A DNA stretch of 64,000 bases from Aneurinibacillus soli (GTDB lineage Bacteria > Bacillota > Bacilli > Aneurinibacillales > Aneurinibacillaceae): contig NZ_AP017312.1 of assembly GCF_002355375.1 (NCBI RefSeq), positions 594,001-658,000 of the forward strand, in the 5' to 3' direction. Made by a program: the position numbers and the translations under genes. Shown one piece after another: positions 17,488 to 25,914 of the stretch; position 1 is the stretch's first letter, and each line of letters starts with the position of its first letter. The notes beneath the pieces are model-generated. The model made no database searches, had not been told where the DNA came from, and saw only the letters and a program-made list of their open reading frames with translations.

Positions 17488-18513
17488 ATGATTTTCCGCT
17501 CAAAAGCACCGCTTCGTTTGGGACTTGCAGGAGGCGGTACAGATGTGTCTCCATATAGTGATGAATACGGTGGCTATGTATTGAATGCAACGATTGATAT
17601 GTATGCATATTGTACGATTGAAGTTACAACGAGTAACCAGCTATCGTTCTATGCTGCTGATCGAGATGAGATTTTTGAATGTGAGGCTAGAAGTTGCTTA
17701 GAGTTAGATGGCGTACTCGACCTGCATAAAGGGATTTATAATCGGATTGTTAAGCAATTCAATAATGGAGAGCCATTATCGTTTAACATGACCACGTATT
17801 CTGATGCTCCAGCGGGTTCAGGATTGGGGTCATCCTCTACGATGGTAGTAGCCATTTTGAAAGCATTTGTAGAATGGCTTAATCTTCCTTTAGGTGAGTA
17901 TGATGTGGCTCATCTTGCGTATGAGATTGAGCGTGTGGATGTTGGATTAAGCGGGGGCAAGCAAGACCAGTATGCGGCTACATTTGGTGGATTTAATTTT
18001 ATTGAGTTCTATTCCGAAGACAGGGTGATCGTAAATCCTCTTCGTGTGAAAAATCGGATTATTAATGAGCTTGAAAACTCAATGGCTTTATATTATACAG
18101 GAGTTTCTCGTGAGTCCGCTAAGATTATCGAGGAACAAACCAAAAACACAATCGAAAAAAATAGTAAATCGCTAGAAGCGATGCATGAACTAAAAGCGGA
18201 TGCTTTGCTAATGAAAGAAGCCATTCTCAAAGGTGACGTAAAAACTTTTGCAAAATATCTGGGTAAGTCATGGGAAGCGAAAAAGCGGATGGCTTCTTCG
18301 ATCTCGAATCCGTATTTGGATGAAATTTATGATGTGGCGATTCGAGCGGGTGCCTATGCAGGGAAAGTGTCCGGGGCAGGTGGTGGTGGATTCATGATGT
18401 TCATTGTGGACCCTGTCAGGAGAATAGCGGTAAGCAAAGCTTTAAACGAATTGTCAGGTCAGGTGATGAATTTTCATTTCGTTAAAAATGGAACCGAGGG
18501 ATGGAGGGTATGA
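17488..18513 (+). CDS. hddA: D-glycero-D-manno-heptose 7-phosphate kinase, GHMP family
   Basis: 341 aa from ATG 17488 (Shine-Dalgarno GGGTGAGAGG; a GTG at 17479 lies inside it). GHMP kinase motifs: [14 protein letters not shown] near the N-terminus, the ATP loop [14 protein letters not shown], and [12 protein letters not shown] near the C-terminus. HddA phosphorylates D-glycero-alpha-D-manno-heptose 7-phosphate at O1 on the way to GDP-heptose. The next three genes encode the isomerase, the nucleotidyltransferase and the phosphatase of the same pathway, so the function is well supported by context. Confidence 0.92.
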   Translation: MIFRSKAPLRLGLAGGGTDVSPYSDEYGGYVLNATIDMYAYCTIEVTTSNQLSFYAADRDEIFECEARSCLELDGVLDLHKGIYNRIVKQFNNGEPLSFNMTTYSDAPAGSGLGSSSTMVVAILKAFVEWLNLPLGEYDVAHLAYEIERVDVGLSGGKQDQYAATFGGFNFIEFYSEDRVIVNPLRVKNRIINELENSMALYYTGVSRESAKIIEEQTKNTIEKNSKSLEAMHELKADALLMKEAILKGDVKTFAKYLGKSWEAKKRMASSISNPYLDEIYDVAIRAGAYAGKVSGAGGGGFMMFIVDPVRRIAVSKALNELSGQVMNFHFVKNGTEGWRV

Positions 18514-18515
18514 GT

Positions 18516-19127
18516 ATGGAGGTGTATATTCGAGCACAGATCGAGCGTTCGATAGAAGTAAAGCAGAAGCTGCTAGCGGATGAGAATCTCATGGAACTGA
18601 TCGAAACCATTGCGAGAAAGGCCGTGGAGGTATATCAGAATGGAAATAAGATCCTTATTTCTGGAAATGGAGGAAGCGCAGCAGATGCCCAGCATATCGC
18701 AGGAGAATTTGTGAATCGGTTTTATTTTGATAGGCCGGGTCTTCCTGCGATTGCACTCACAACCGATACTTCTGTTTTAACAGCTGTTGGGAATGATTAT
18801 GGGTACGAACATCTTTTTGCCCGTCAAATTCAGGCGAATGGAGTAGCGGGAGATATGTTTATTGGTATGTCCACTTCAGGCAATTCATCGAACATTATCA
18901 GAGCGTTAGAAGAATGTAGAAAGAAAGAGATTGTCACAGTTGGATTTACTGGAGAGACGGGGGGAAAGATGGCTGCTTTATGCGATTATTGCATTAAGGT
19001 TCCATCTGTAGAAACCCCAAGAATTCAGGAGTCTCACATTTTAATTGGGCACATTATTTGTGCGATTGTAGAAGAACAGCTATTTGGGGCAGGGTTTCAA
19101 GTTCAAGCTATAAGAGATGGTGTTTGA
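18516..19127 (+). CDS. gmhA: Sedoheptulose-7-phosphate isomerase
   Basis: 203 aa from ATG 18516. GmhA converts sedoheptulose 7-phosphate to D-glycero-D-manno-heptose 7-phosphate, the first step of nucleotide-heptose synthesis. The SIS-domain motifs GNGGSAADAQHIAGEF and MSTSGNSSNI, and the metal/active-site region TPRIQESHILIGHI, are present; size is close to the ~190-aa enterobacterial GmhA. Three in-frame ATGs occur (18501, 18510, 18516); GGAGGG at 18503-18508 is well spaced only for 18516. It starts 2 nt after the hddA stop. Confidence 0.93.
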   Translation: MEVYIRAQIERSIEVKQKLLADENLMELIETIARKAVEVYQNGNKILISGNGGSAADAQHIAGEFVNRFYFDRPGLPAIALTTDTSVLTAVGNDYGYEHLFARQIQANGVAGDMFIGMSTSGNSSNIIRALEECRKKEIVTVGFTGETGGKMAALCDYCIKVPSVETPRIQESHILIGHIICAIVEEQLFGAGFQVQAIRDGV

Positions 19128-19128
19128 T

Positions 19129-19821
19129 ATGGAAGCAATCGTATTAGCAGGGGGGCTGGGAACTCGATTACGAAGTGTTATATCGGATGTTCCTAAGCCG
19201 ATGGCCCCGATCGATGATAAGCCATTTTTGCATTATATCCTTCACTATCTTGCAAAGCAGGGGATAAATAGAGTTATTTTATCAACAGGATATAAGCATG
19301 AAGTGATCGAAGCATACTTTGGTTATGAATATTGTGGCATGTCTATTGTATATTCTGTAGAGGATGAGCCGCTCGGAACAGGTGGAGCAATAAAAAGAGC
19401 ATTGGAGAAAGTAACAGAACAAGATGCTTTTATTATGAATGGGGATACTTTTTTTGCTGTAGATTTACAGGGTATGATTAGATTTCACCAGGTTCACGGT
19501 GCGGATATTACGATAGCGCTAAAGCGCATGGAAGACTTTAGCCGTTATGGCGCTGTTATGGTGGAGAATGGAAGAGTACGATCTTTTCAGGAAAAAGGGT
19601 ATCACAGTAGTGGCAATATTAATGGTGGGATTTATATCATAAACAAACAGTGCTTAGAGATAGAAAGCCTACCGAATACGTTTTCGTTTGAAAGTGATGT
19701 TTTAGAGAAGTTTATTATGAAAAAAGAGATGTATGGGTTTATTTCAGAAGGGTATTTTATTGACATTGGGATTCCAGAAGATTATGAAAAGGCACAGGGG
19801 GAGCTGCATAGCTGCATATGA
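19129..19821 (+). CDS. hddC: D-glycero-D-manno-heptose 1-phosphate guanylyltransferase
   Basis: 230 aa. Nucleotidyltransferase fold: [14 protein letters not shown] at the N-terminus, the lysine motif [16 protein letters not shown] and MNGDTFF with the metal-binding aspartate, and [14 protein letters not shown] near the end. HddC joins heptose 1-phosphate to GMP, giving GDP-D-glycero-alpha-D-manno-heptose. ATG 19129 is chosen because family members start at (M)[11 protein letters not shown] 19117 would add four residues. It overlaps the downstream gmhB by 4 nt. Confidence 0.88.
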   Translation: MEAIVLAGGLGTRLRSVISDVPKPMAPIDDKPFLHYILHYLAKQGINRVILSTGYKHEVIEAYFGYEYCGMSIVYSVEDEPLGTGGAIKRALEKVTEQDAFIMNGDTFFAVDLQGMIRFHQVHGADITIALKRMEDFSRYGAVMVENGRVRSFQEKGYHSSGNINGGIYIINKQCLEIESLPNTFSFESDVLEKFIMKKEMYGFISEGYFIDIGIPEDYEKAQGELHSCI

Positions 19822-20336
19822 AAAACAAAGCTGTGTTTTTAGACCGGGATGGAGTTATTAATGTTGAAAAGAACTATGTTCATAAGATTGAAGATTTTGA
19901 GTTTATGGATGGGATATTTGAGCTTCTACATTATTTTCAGGAGCAAGGGTATTTGCTGATTGTTATTACAAATCAGGCTGGTATTGGACGGGGTTATTAT
20001 ACAGAAGAACAGTTTCATATACTAAATGACTGGATGGTAGAGCGGTTTAAAGAGAAGGGAATACATATTACGCATGTGTATTATTGCCCGTATCATCCAG
20101 AATATGGGGTAGGGGATTATAAGCAAGATAGTTTCGAAAGAAAGCCGAACCCTGGAATGATTGTAAGGGCGGAAAAGGAGCATGGAATTGATCTATCTCG
20201 ATCTATCCTAATAGGAGATAGAAAATCTGATATACAAGCCGGTACACAGGCCGGAGTCAAAATAAATATTCTACTTCCCGTCAAATTGCAGAGAAATATA
20301 AATGTTAGAAAGGTCTTGGAGATTATAAATGGATAG
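19818..20336 (+). CDS. gmhB: D-glycero-D-manno-heptose 1,7-bisphosphate 7-phosphatase
   Basis: 172 aa, HAD superfamily histidinol-phosphatase-like. Motif I DRDGVIN, motif [11 protein letters not shown] and motif [15 protein letters not shown] are all present. GmhB removes the 7-phosphate after HddA, before HddC acts. The zinc loop is altered: the first half CPYHPE is kept, but the usual second pair of cysteines (CxCRKP) reads SFERKPNPG, so two zinc ligands are missing. ATGA overlap with hddC shows coupled translation. The four heptose genes lie in the order hddA-gmhA-hddC-gmhB. Confidence 0.9.
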   Translation: MKNKAVFLDRDGVINVEKNYVHKIEDFEFMDGIFELLHYFQEQGYLLIVITNQAGIGRGYYTEEQFHILNDWMVERFKEKGIHITHVYYCPYHPEYGVGDYKQDSFERKPNPGMIVRAEKEHGIDLSRSILIGDRKSDIQAGTQAGVKINILLPVKLQRNINVRKVLEIING

Positions 20337-20346
20337 GAGCTTTTGA

Positions 20347-22590
20347 ATGGAGGGAAAATACAGGATAAGATTTTCCGCATTTTTTGTTTTTTGTTTTTTG
20401 TCATCCATTATTTTTCAGCTCATCGGAGCTAAGAATATTCTTTTTGATGTATATAAGTGGCATATTGTACAACCGGAGAGTGTTCAAGGTGGGATAGAGT
20501 TAGTAGTTCTCTTCCTTTTTTTATCGTTTTGTGCAAGTAAACTAGATCATAAAGGACTCTTTTTGTTCATTATTCTGATTAGTACAGGGCTTTATTTGAG
20601 GCTTCATCAAGTTTTGGAACCTGCTGTGGCAGCACTTTTTTACTTTGAAATTATTATATTTTTTGGGGGAACGGTACGACGTTTAGTAGGGATTTCAAAG
20701 CGAAATAAAATAATAGATTACTTTGATTCATGTGTTATCGGTTTGTCTTTTTGGGGATTTTTCGCTATTTTTTTATCTTTATTAGGACACGGTACATTTC
20801 ATGAATTGAGAATGTTGACCGTATTGATTTTATTATTTTGTATAATAAGTGGTTCTTTTCGTGGCTGGGATTACCCTTTAAGTTTCAAAATTGCTATGAA
20901 AATAATGAACAGTGGTAAAGTCGAAAGAGTGGGAGGGATCTTCCTTCTCATTCTGGTACTGGTTCAATTTGCAAAGTCAAATAGAGCCATTGATTATGAC
21001 TCTATTTGGTATGGATTGCGGCCAGAGTATGTTTTGATGGGTAATCACTCCATATTTGAGAACCTTGGATTAGTACAGTTTGTTCATTATTATCCAAAGT
21101 TATTCGAATTGTTCTTGCTTCCGATTAGTAATTTGGGGGATTATAGTTTTATTTATGCTGGCACCATCCTCTTTTTTGCGTTGCTCTTACTTGTAGTATG
21201 CGCCTTTCTAAAATCGCTAGGAGCAACAACAGTAGAGGGGATTTATATCACCATATTGATCGGTACGATACCTGGAATTTCGAATATGGCATCAACTGCA
21301 AAAACGGACATGTTTACCGCGTTTCTTATTATATTAAGCACGTATTATTTGTGGCTTTTTATTCGAGATAGATTTGAACTACACTACCTTATATTTAGTT
21401 TCATGTCCGCGTTTTTATCATTTGGGGGCAAACTTTCTAGTTTGGTATATATGCCAATGATTTTATTGGGTTTTGCTATCCACCTTACAATTGGTATATA
21501 CAGGGGATTGGAAATAAAAAAACTCCTGAGAGCATGTATAGGTCAAATTAAAACTTCGTATATGTTCATATGTGCAATAACCATCTTGACTGTGCTTGGT
21601 ATACATTATCGCACATATATTTTGACAGGGTATCCCATATATTCTATTCTAGGTGGCCTATGGATGAAGCTGGGCTTTGAAATTAAATACCCTTTGGCGA
21701 AAAATGTGGAAGCAATTGCTGGGGAAAGAGAAAATATATTAGAAGTCATGAGACATTGGTATAGGCTTTTGTTTAACCCGGGGGGATATAGCCATTATGT
21801 TATGGTATGGCCAGGAAATATATCTTTTTATTTATTTATCCTTGTTTTAGTGTTAGTGATTTTTAGAAAAATACCAATTAAGAGTTATCTACAATACATG
21901 GTTATTTTTTTTCCGGTTGTTTTGACAGGTGTATATTATCAAACTTTCTTTCCAGAGGGCGGGGATGGTAATTATTATATAGTCCCGGTGATTTTATCGA
22001 TACTTATGTATTTGTATCCGATTATACATACACATAATAAGAAGATAAAAAGTGCGGTATATATGGGTGTAGCCTTTTTTATTCCTTTTCAGGTTACTTT
22101 AATGTTTGTATCACATTGGTCATGGAGTTGGGGAACGGCTTCCTTTGATTATAAGTTGAATAAGCCATTTCTTGAATCAAGCGATACGGTTAAAACGGAG
22201 CTATTCAACAATGGTTTAGGTGAGATTAGGAGTTATATTGAAGAAAAAAGTAATGCAGATGCCGGGGTCAAAAAGTGTTTAGCTTTTGGTGTTGATCCCA
22301 CGTTGGTGCATAAATTGCCTTGTCGCAGTGAATCTCTGGATATCAGCAGGGTGCGTTTGGGTAACCCCGAATTGTTTACGAGTGAAACAGAGATTATGAA
22401 GTATATTATATGGGATAAAATTGATTATCTTATAGCACCGAAAAAGCAGATGAAGGGATACGAGGCGATTTCTAATGTCTATAATCTATTGGAAAAACAA
22501 CAAGGAGTAGTGAAAATTTCATCGCAGGAATTTTATCTTCTGGACATCTCTCGTATTAAAAGAGAATTTTTGGGGGTAATGTTTAAATGA
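20347..22590 (+). CDS. Large polytopic membrane protein, possible GT-C type glycosyltransferase
   Basis: 747 aa with at least twelve hydrophobic segments over residues ~10-590 and a soluble C-terminal part of ~130 residues. After the fifth or sixth segment comes an acidic loop AIDYDSIWYGLRPEYVL, and a TAKTDM motif follows; such loops resemble the catalytic loop of GT-C (PMT/ArnT-like) enzymes that use lipid-linked donors. No family was recognised with certainty. The gene is markedly AT-rich and followed with 4-nt overlap by wbqC, so it looks like part of an acquired, strain-specific block. Confidence 0.55.
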   Translation: MEGKYRIRFSAFFVFCFLSSIIFQLIGAKNILFDVYKWHIVQPESVQGGIELVVLFLFLSFCASKLDHKGLFLFIILISTGLYLRLHQVLEPAVAALFYFEIIIFFGGTVRRLVGISKRNKIIDYFDSCVIGLSFWGFFAIFLSLLGHGTFHELRMLTVLILLFCIISGSFRGWDYPLSFKIAMKIMNSGKVERVGGIFLLILVLVQFAKSNRAIDYDSIWYGLRPEYVLMGNHSIFENLGLVQFVHYYPKLFELFLLPISNLGDYSFIYAGTILFFALLLLVVCAFLKSLGATTVEGIYITILIGTIPGISNMASTAKTDMFTAFLIILSTYYLWLFIRDRFELHYLIFSFMSAFLSFGGKLSSLVYMPMILLGFAIHLTIGIYRGLEIKKLLRACIGQIKTSYMFICAITILTVLGIHYRTYILTGYPIYSILGGLWMKLGFEIKYPLAKNVEAIAGERENILEVMRHWYRLLFNPGGYSHYVMVWPGNISFYLFILVLVLVIFRKIPIKSYLQYMVIFFPVVLTGVYYQTFFPEGGDGNYYIVPVILSILMYLYPIIHTHNKKIKSAVYMGVAFFIPFQVTLMFVSHWSWSWGTASFDYKLNKPFLESSDTVKTELFNNGLGEIRSYIEEKSNADAGVKKCLAFGVDPTLVHKLPCRSESLDISRVRLGNPELFTSETEIMKYIIWDKIDYLIAPKKQMKGYEAISNVYNLLEKQQGVVKISSQEFYLLDISRIKREFLGVMFK

Positions 22591-23285
22591 AGCGGGTAGC
22601 CATTATACAATCCAATTACATTCCTTGGAAGGGCTATTTTGATTTAATAAATAAAGTTGATGAAGTTATTTTGTATGATAGCGTCCAATATACCCGTAGA
22701 GACTGGAGAAACCGTAATCAAATTCAAACAGCGAATGGTCCAACATGGTTATCAATTCCCGTCCTAGTTAAGGGGAAGTATTTTCAGAAGATCAACGAAA
22801 CAAAAATATGTGATTCAAGATGGGCAGAAAAACACTGGAAATCTATTTATTATAATTATAGTAATGCCTGTTTTTTTGAAAAAACTAACTCTCAATTCTT
22901 TGAGTTTTATCAAGTGGCAAAAAACTTTTCCCATCTTAGTGAAATCAATCATTTTTTCATCAAAAACATATGTGAGATTTTAAATATAAAAACAAAAATA
23001 AGTTTTTCAATGGACTATGATTTAGTTGGTGGGAAATCTGAGAGACTGCTTAATTTGTGTCTTCAGACAAAAGCAACTACTTATTTATCAGGACCTGCTG
23101 CTAAAAGCTACTTAGATGAATCTCTTTTTCAATCCAACGGGATTAATATTGAATGGATGGATTACAATGGGTATCCTTTATATAAGCAAATTCATTCGCA
23201 ACCATTTGTTCATGCTTTAAGTATTATTGATCTATTATTTAATGTAGGCGTCGAAAATGCACCAAAATATATGCTTTCGTTTTAA
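22587..23285 (+). CDS. WbqC-family protein
   Basis: 232 aa. The WbqC pattern is plain: AIIQSNYIPWKGYFDLI, VDEVILYDSVQYTRRDWRNRNQI, WLSIPV, and a late SGPAAKSYLDE motif. The family occurs in O-antigen, capsule and S-layer glycan clusters and is linked to modified amino- or deoxy-sugars, but its reaction is not settled. It overlaps the 747-aa membrane protein gene by 4 nt (ATGA) and is similarly AT-rich. It is followed by a GT2 gene 14 nt later. Confidence 0.85.
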   Translation: MKRVAIIQSNYIPWKGYFDLINKVDEVILYDSVQYTRRDWRNRNQIQTANGPTWLSIPVLVKGKYFQKINETKICDSRWAEKHWKSIYYNYSNACFFEKTNSQFFEFYQVAKNFSHLSEINHFFIKNICEILNIKTKISFSMDYDLVGGKSERLLNLCLQTKATTYLSGPAAKSYLDESLFQSNGINIEWMDYNGYPLYKQIHSQPFVHALSIIDLLFNVGVENAPKYMLSF

Positions 23286-23299
23286 GGGGATGTGAGCCT

Positions 23300-24250
23300 A
23301 TGGACGAACCCGCTGAAATTTCTGTTGTAATACCCTGCTATAATAGTTTTAAGTCACTGATGGAGTTAAATGAACGACTTATCAGGACACTAGAAGAACT
23401 AAAGGTTCGATATGAGATCATATATGTAAACGATTGCTCTAAGGATCAGACGATACACGTATTACGGAGCCTGTCAGAACATCATCAGCACATTACGGTC
23501 ATTGATCTTATGTTTAACGTGGGGCAATTTCGCGCATTACTATGTGGAATAACTCACTCGAGTGGGGCGTTGGTCGTTACAATGGATGATGATTTACAGC
23601 ATCCACCTGAGGAAATTACTAAACTGTATAGCTATATGATGTCAAATACACATTTGGATGTGGTGTTTGGAGAATATAGTAGCAAGAAACATTCGTTTTT
23701 TAGGAATGTTGGAAGTTTTATGATGGGTAAAATGAATGAGTTAACAATAAAGAAACCCAAGAATGTGACCTTCTCATCATTTCGTTGTTTACGCAGATCA
23801 TTGGTGGACACATTGATAGAATATAACACGTTGTTCCCGCAATTAGGACCTCTTATAGTCAAATCGACAAGTTCAGAACGTATGGCAAATGTTCGTATTC
23901 ATCATGAGCCCAGAAAATATGGCCAATCTAATTACTCATTATTTCTGCTGTTTAAAACCTCCCTAAATCACTTAATCAACTTCAGTTCCGCGCCTTTAAA
24001 ATACATTAGTATTTTCGGAGTTATGGTGTCACTTATAAGTATTGTGAGTACGTTTTTTTGTTTGTTTTATAAGTATCATACTGGAACATCTATTGGCTGG
24101 ACATGGGGTATAATTTTGACTCTGCATTTTTATTCAGGGTTGCTACTACTTTCGATAGGAATCATAGGAGAATACTTAATTCGAATTATGTACGAAGTAA
24201 AAGGATTTCCTAAATACAAAATAAGAGAAGTATATAAGAACAATAAGTAA
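23300..24250 (+). CDS. GT2 glycosyltransferase with two C-terminal membrane segments (ArnC/GtrB-like)
   Basis: 316 aa. N-terminal GT-A fold with SVVIPCYNS, VNDCSKDQT and the DDDLQHPPEE metal motif, then two membrane helices near residues 230-255 and 265-290. This is the layout of undecaprenyl-phosphate sugar transferases (GtrB, ArnC, DPM1-like), which load one sugar on the lipid carrier for transfer outside. The 747-aa GT-C-like membrane protein encoded two genes upstream could be the matching outer transferase (inference). Start ATG 23300 follows AAGGGGA. Confidence 0.82.
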   Translation: MDEPAEISVVIPCYNSFKSLMELNERLIRTLEELKVRYEIIYVNDCSKDQTIHVLRSLSEHHQHITVIDLMFNVGQFRALLCGITHSSGALVVTMDDDLQHPPEEITKLYSYMMSNTHLDVVFGEYSSKKHSFFRNVGSFMMGKMNELTIKKPKNVTFSSFRCLRRSLVDTLIEYNTLFPQLGPLIVKSTSSERMANVRIHHEPRKYGQSNYSLFLLFKTSLNHLINFSSAPLKYISIFGVMVSLISIVSTFFCLFYKYHTGTSIGWTWGIILTLHFYSGLLLLSIGIIGEYLIRIMYEVKGFPKYKIREVYKNNK

Positions 24251-24275
24251 TCGGATAACGGATAAGGAAGGGCAT

Positions 24276-24920
24276 ATGAATCAACTCATCATTTTTGGTG
24301 CAGCTTATTTTGATTTAATTAAATTAATAGATGCCATAAATAAAGAAAAGCCAACTTGGGAAATTATCGGATTCTTGGATGACACGAAATCTCTGCAAGG
24401 AGAAGTCTTTCGTGGCTATAAGGTGTTAGGCGGTAGGGAAAAAATCTCCCAATTTGTAGAGAAGAAAAATATATTTTTCTTCAACAACGTGTGCGGTCAT
24501 TGGACTCGATCTAAGCAGGTAGCTGATTTGTTAGACAGCTATGGCTGCCAGATCCCCAATCTTATTCACCCTGCAATAGACATGAATTATGTTGAGATTG
24601 GACGAGGCTGTCTGCTCCCTGAAGGGTGTGTTATTGGGGGGGGAGCGCGAATCGGAAACTTTGTTACAGTACGACTCCAGAGTTTGATTAGTCATGATGT
24701 TCAAGTGGAGGATCATGTATTCATTGGCCCGGGAGTAACGATTGGGAGTGAGGCTGTTCTAAAAAAAGGGTGTTTTATCGGAGCTGGAGCAACGGTTATG
24801 CTTAATAGAACCGTTGGCATAGCTAGTACTGTAGGTGCAGGCGCAGTTGTTACAAAAGATGTTGCAGATCAAGTTACTGTTGCGGGAGTGCCTGCTAAGG
24901 AAGTCAGACGAAAGGAATAG
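24276..24920 (+). CDS. PglD/NeuD-like sugar N- or O-acyltransferase (left-handed beta helix)
   Basis: 214 aa. A Rossmann-like N-terminal region (LIIFGAAYFDLIKL, WEIIGFLDD) binds the nucleotide sugar in PglD-like enzymes; residues ~95-205 are hexapeptide repeats of a left-handed beta helix ending in AGVPAKEVRRKE. These trimeric enzymes move an acyl group from acyl-CoA to the amine of a UDP- or dTDP-4-amino sugar. The nearby WecE makes exactly such an amine (dTDP-Fuc4N). The gene is followed after 7 nt by a BKACE gene that could supply the acyl-CoA. Confidence 0.8.
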   Translation: MNQLIIFGAAYFDLIKLIDAINKEKPTWEIIGFLDDTKSLQGEVFRGYKVLGGREKISQFVEKKNIFFFNNVCGHWTRSKQVADLLDSYGCQIPNLIHPAIDMNYVEIGRGCLLPEGCVIGGGARIGNFVTVRLQSLISHDVQVEDHVFIGPGVTIGSEAVLKKGCFIGAGATVMLNRTVGIASTVGAGAVVTKDVADQVTVAGVPAKEVRRKE

Positions 24921-24927
24921 GTAAGCA

Positions 24928-25755
24928 TTGAAGAAACTGATTATTAATTTGGCACCTACAGGAATTATACCTGTTAAACAAATGACGCCTCACGTTCCTA
25001 TTCATCCGGAAGAGATTGTTGCTGATGTGCTCAAATGTGCCGAGCTGGGTGCTTCCATAGTACATTTACATGCACGTGACGGAGAGGAGAAGGCGACCTA
25101 TAAGAAAGATATTTATGGTTCCATTATCCATGGGATCCGATCTGTAAACAAAGATTTAGTTATTGTCGTATCCACTAGTGGGAGGGTTTTTGGCGATTTT
25201 GAACAAAGATCGGAAGTGCTTAATTTAGAGGAGGAACTCCGCCCGGACATGGCTAGCTTGACACTTGGATCCTTAAATTTCTATAACAAGGCGAGCTCAA
25301 ATAGCCCTTCCATGATTGCAAAACTCGCCGAAAAGATGCTTGAATGCGACATTAAGCCGGAATTGGAAGTATTCGACCTCGGGATGGTAAATTTCGCGCA
25401 TTATTTAATTAAGAAAGAGTTGCTGAAGCCGCCCTATTATTTCAATATTCTGTTAGGTAATATTGCGACGGCACAGGCTAAATTAATGCATTTGGGGCTC
25501 ATTGTCTCCGAACTTCCAGAACAATCGATATGGTCTGTTGCAGGGATAGGGTCGTATCAGAAGCAAATGAGCGCTCTGGGCGTTACACTAGCAGACGGGG
25601 TGAGAATTGGTTTGGAAGACAACCTTTGGGAAGATGATTCACGTACGCATCTTGCCAGTAATGTAACACTAGTTCAACGAGTAGTAAATTTGGCCCAAGC
25701 TATGGAACGCCCGATTGCAACCCCACAAGACGTTCGAAGCATGTTGTTTAAATAA
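24928..25755 (+). CDS. Beta-keto acid cleavage enzyme (BKACE, DUF849, Kce family)
   Basis: 275 aa, full length. TIM-barrel enzymes of this family use zinc to exchange a beta-keto acid and acetyl-CoA for acetoacetate and a new acyl-CoA; the founding member Kce acts on 3-keto-5-aminohexanoate in lysine fermentation. The zinc ligands are kept: H46 and H48 in VHLHARDG and a late glutamate, about E230, in RIGLEDNLWE. The start is TTG 24928, with AAAGGAATAGG before it; no ATG or GTG fits. A catabolic family inside a glycan cluster, between an acyltransferase and an aminotransferase, is unusual. Confidence 0.88.
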   Translation: MKKLIINLAPTGIIPVKQMTPHVPIHPEEIVADVLKCAELGASIVHLHARDGEEKATYKKDIYGSIIHGIRSVNKDLVIVVSTSGRVFGDFEQRSEVLNLEEELRPDMASLTLGSLNFYNKASSNSPSMIAKLAEKMLECDIKPELEVFDLGMVNFAHYLIKKELLKPPYYFNILLGNIATAQAKLMHLGLIVSELPEQSIWSVAGIGSYQKQMSALGVTLADGVRIGLEDNLWEDDSRTHLASNVTLVQRVVNLAQAMERPIATPQDVRSMLFK

Positions 25756-25776
25756 TCTCAAGCAGGCTGGTGTGAA

Positions 25777-25914
25777 ATGATTATATGTCCAAAGACAAAG
25801 CATGAATTAACTCGTCAGGGAGATTATTTATATTGCGCTGAATCGGGATACAAGGGCTTGATTAGACTCCATATAGGTGGGAGTATCATTCTAGTAGGGA
25901 GGAAAAGTTTTTGA
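25777..25914 (+). CDS. 45-aa Trm112-like / zinc-ribbon small protein
   Basis: A short frame from ATG 25777 to TGA 25912-25914. It encodes MIICPKTKHELTRQGDYLYC followed by AESGYKGLI and a final LHIGGSIILVG-like end. That is the pattern of Trm112-family proteins (CP-K---L, C--SG, then YPI-DGIPIL), though one expected cysteine is a serine-type position. Small Trm112-like proteins often occur in sugar-modification clusters. Its stop overlaps the TTG start of wecE (TTGA at 25911), so it is likely to be translated and coupled. The ribosome site is weak. Confidence 0.6.
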   Translation: MIICPKTKHELTRQGDYLYCAESGYKGLIRLHIGGSIILVGRKSF

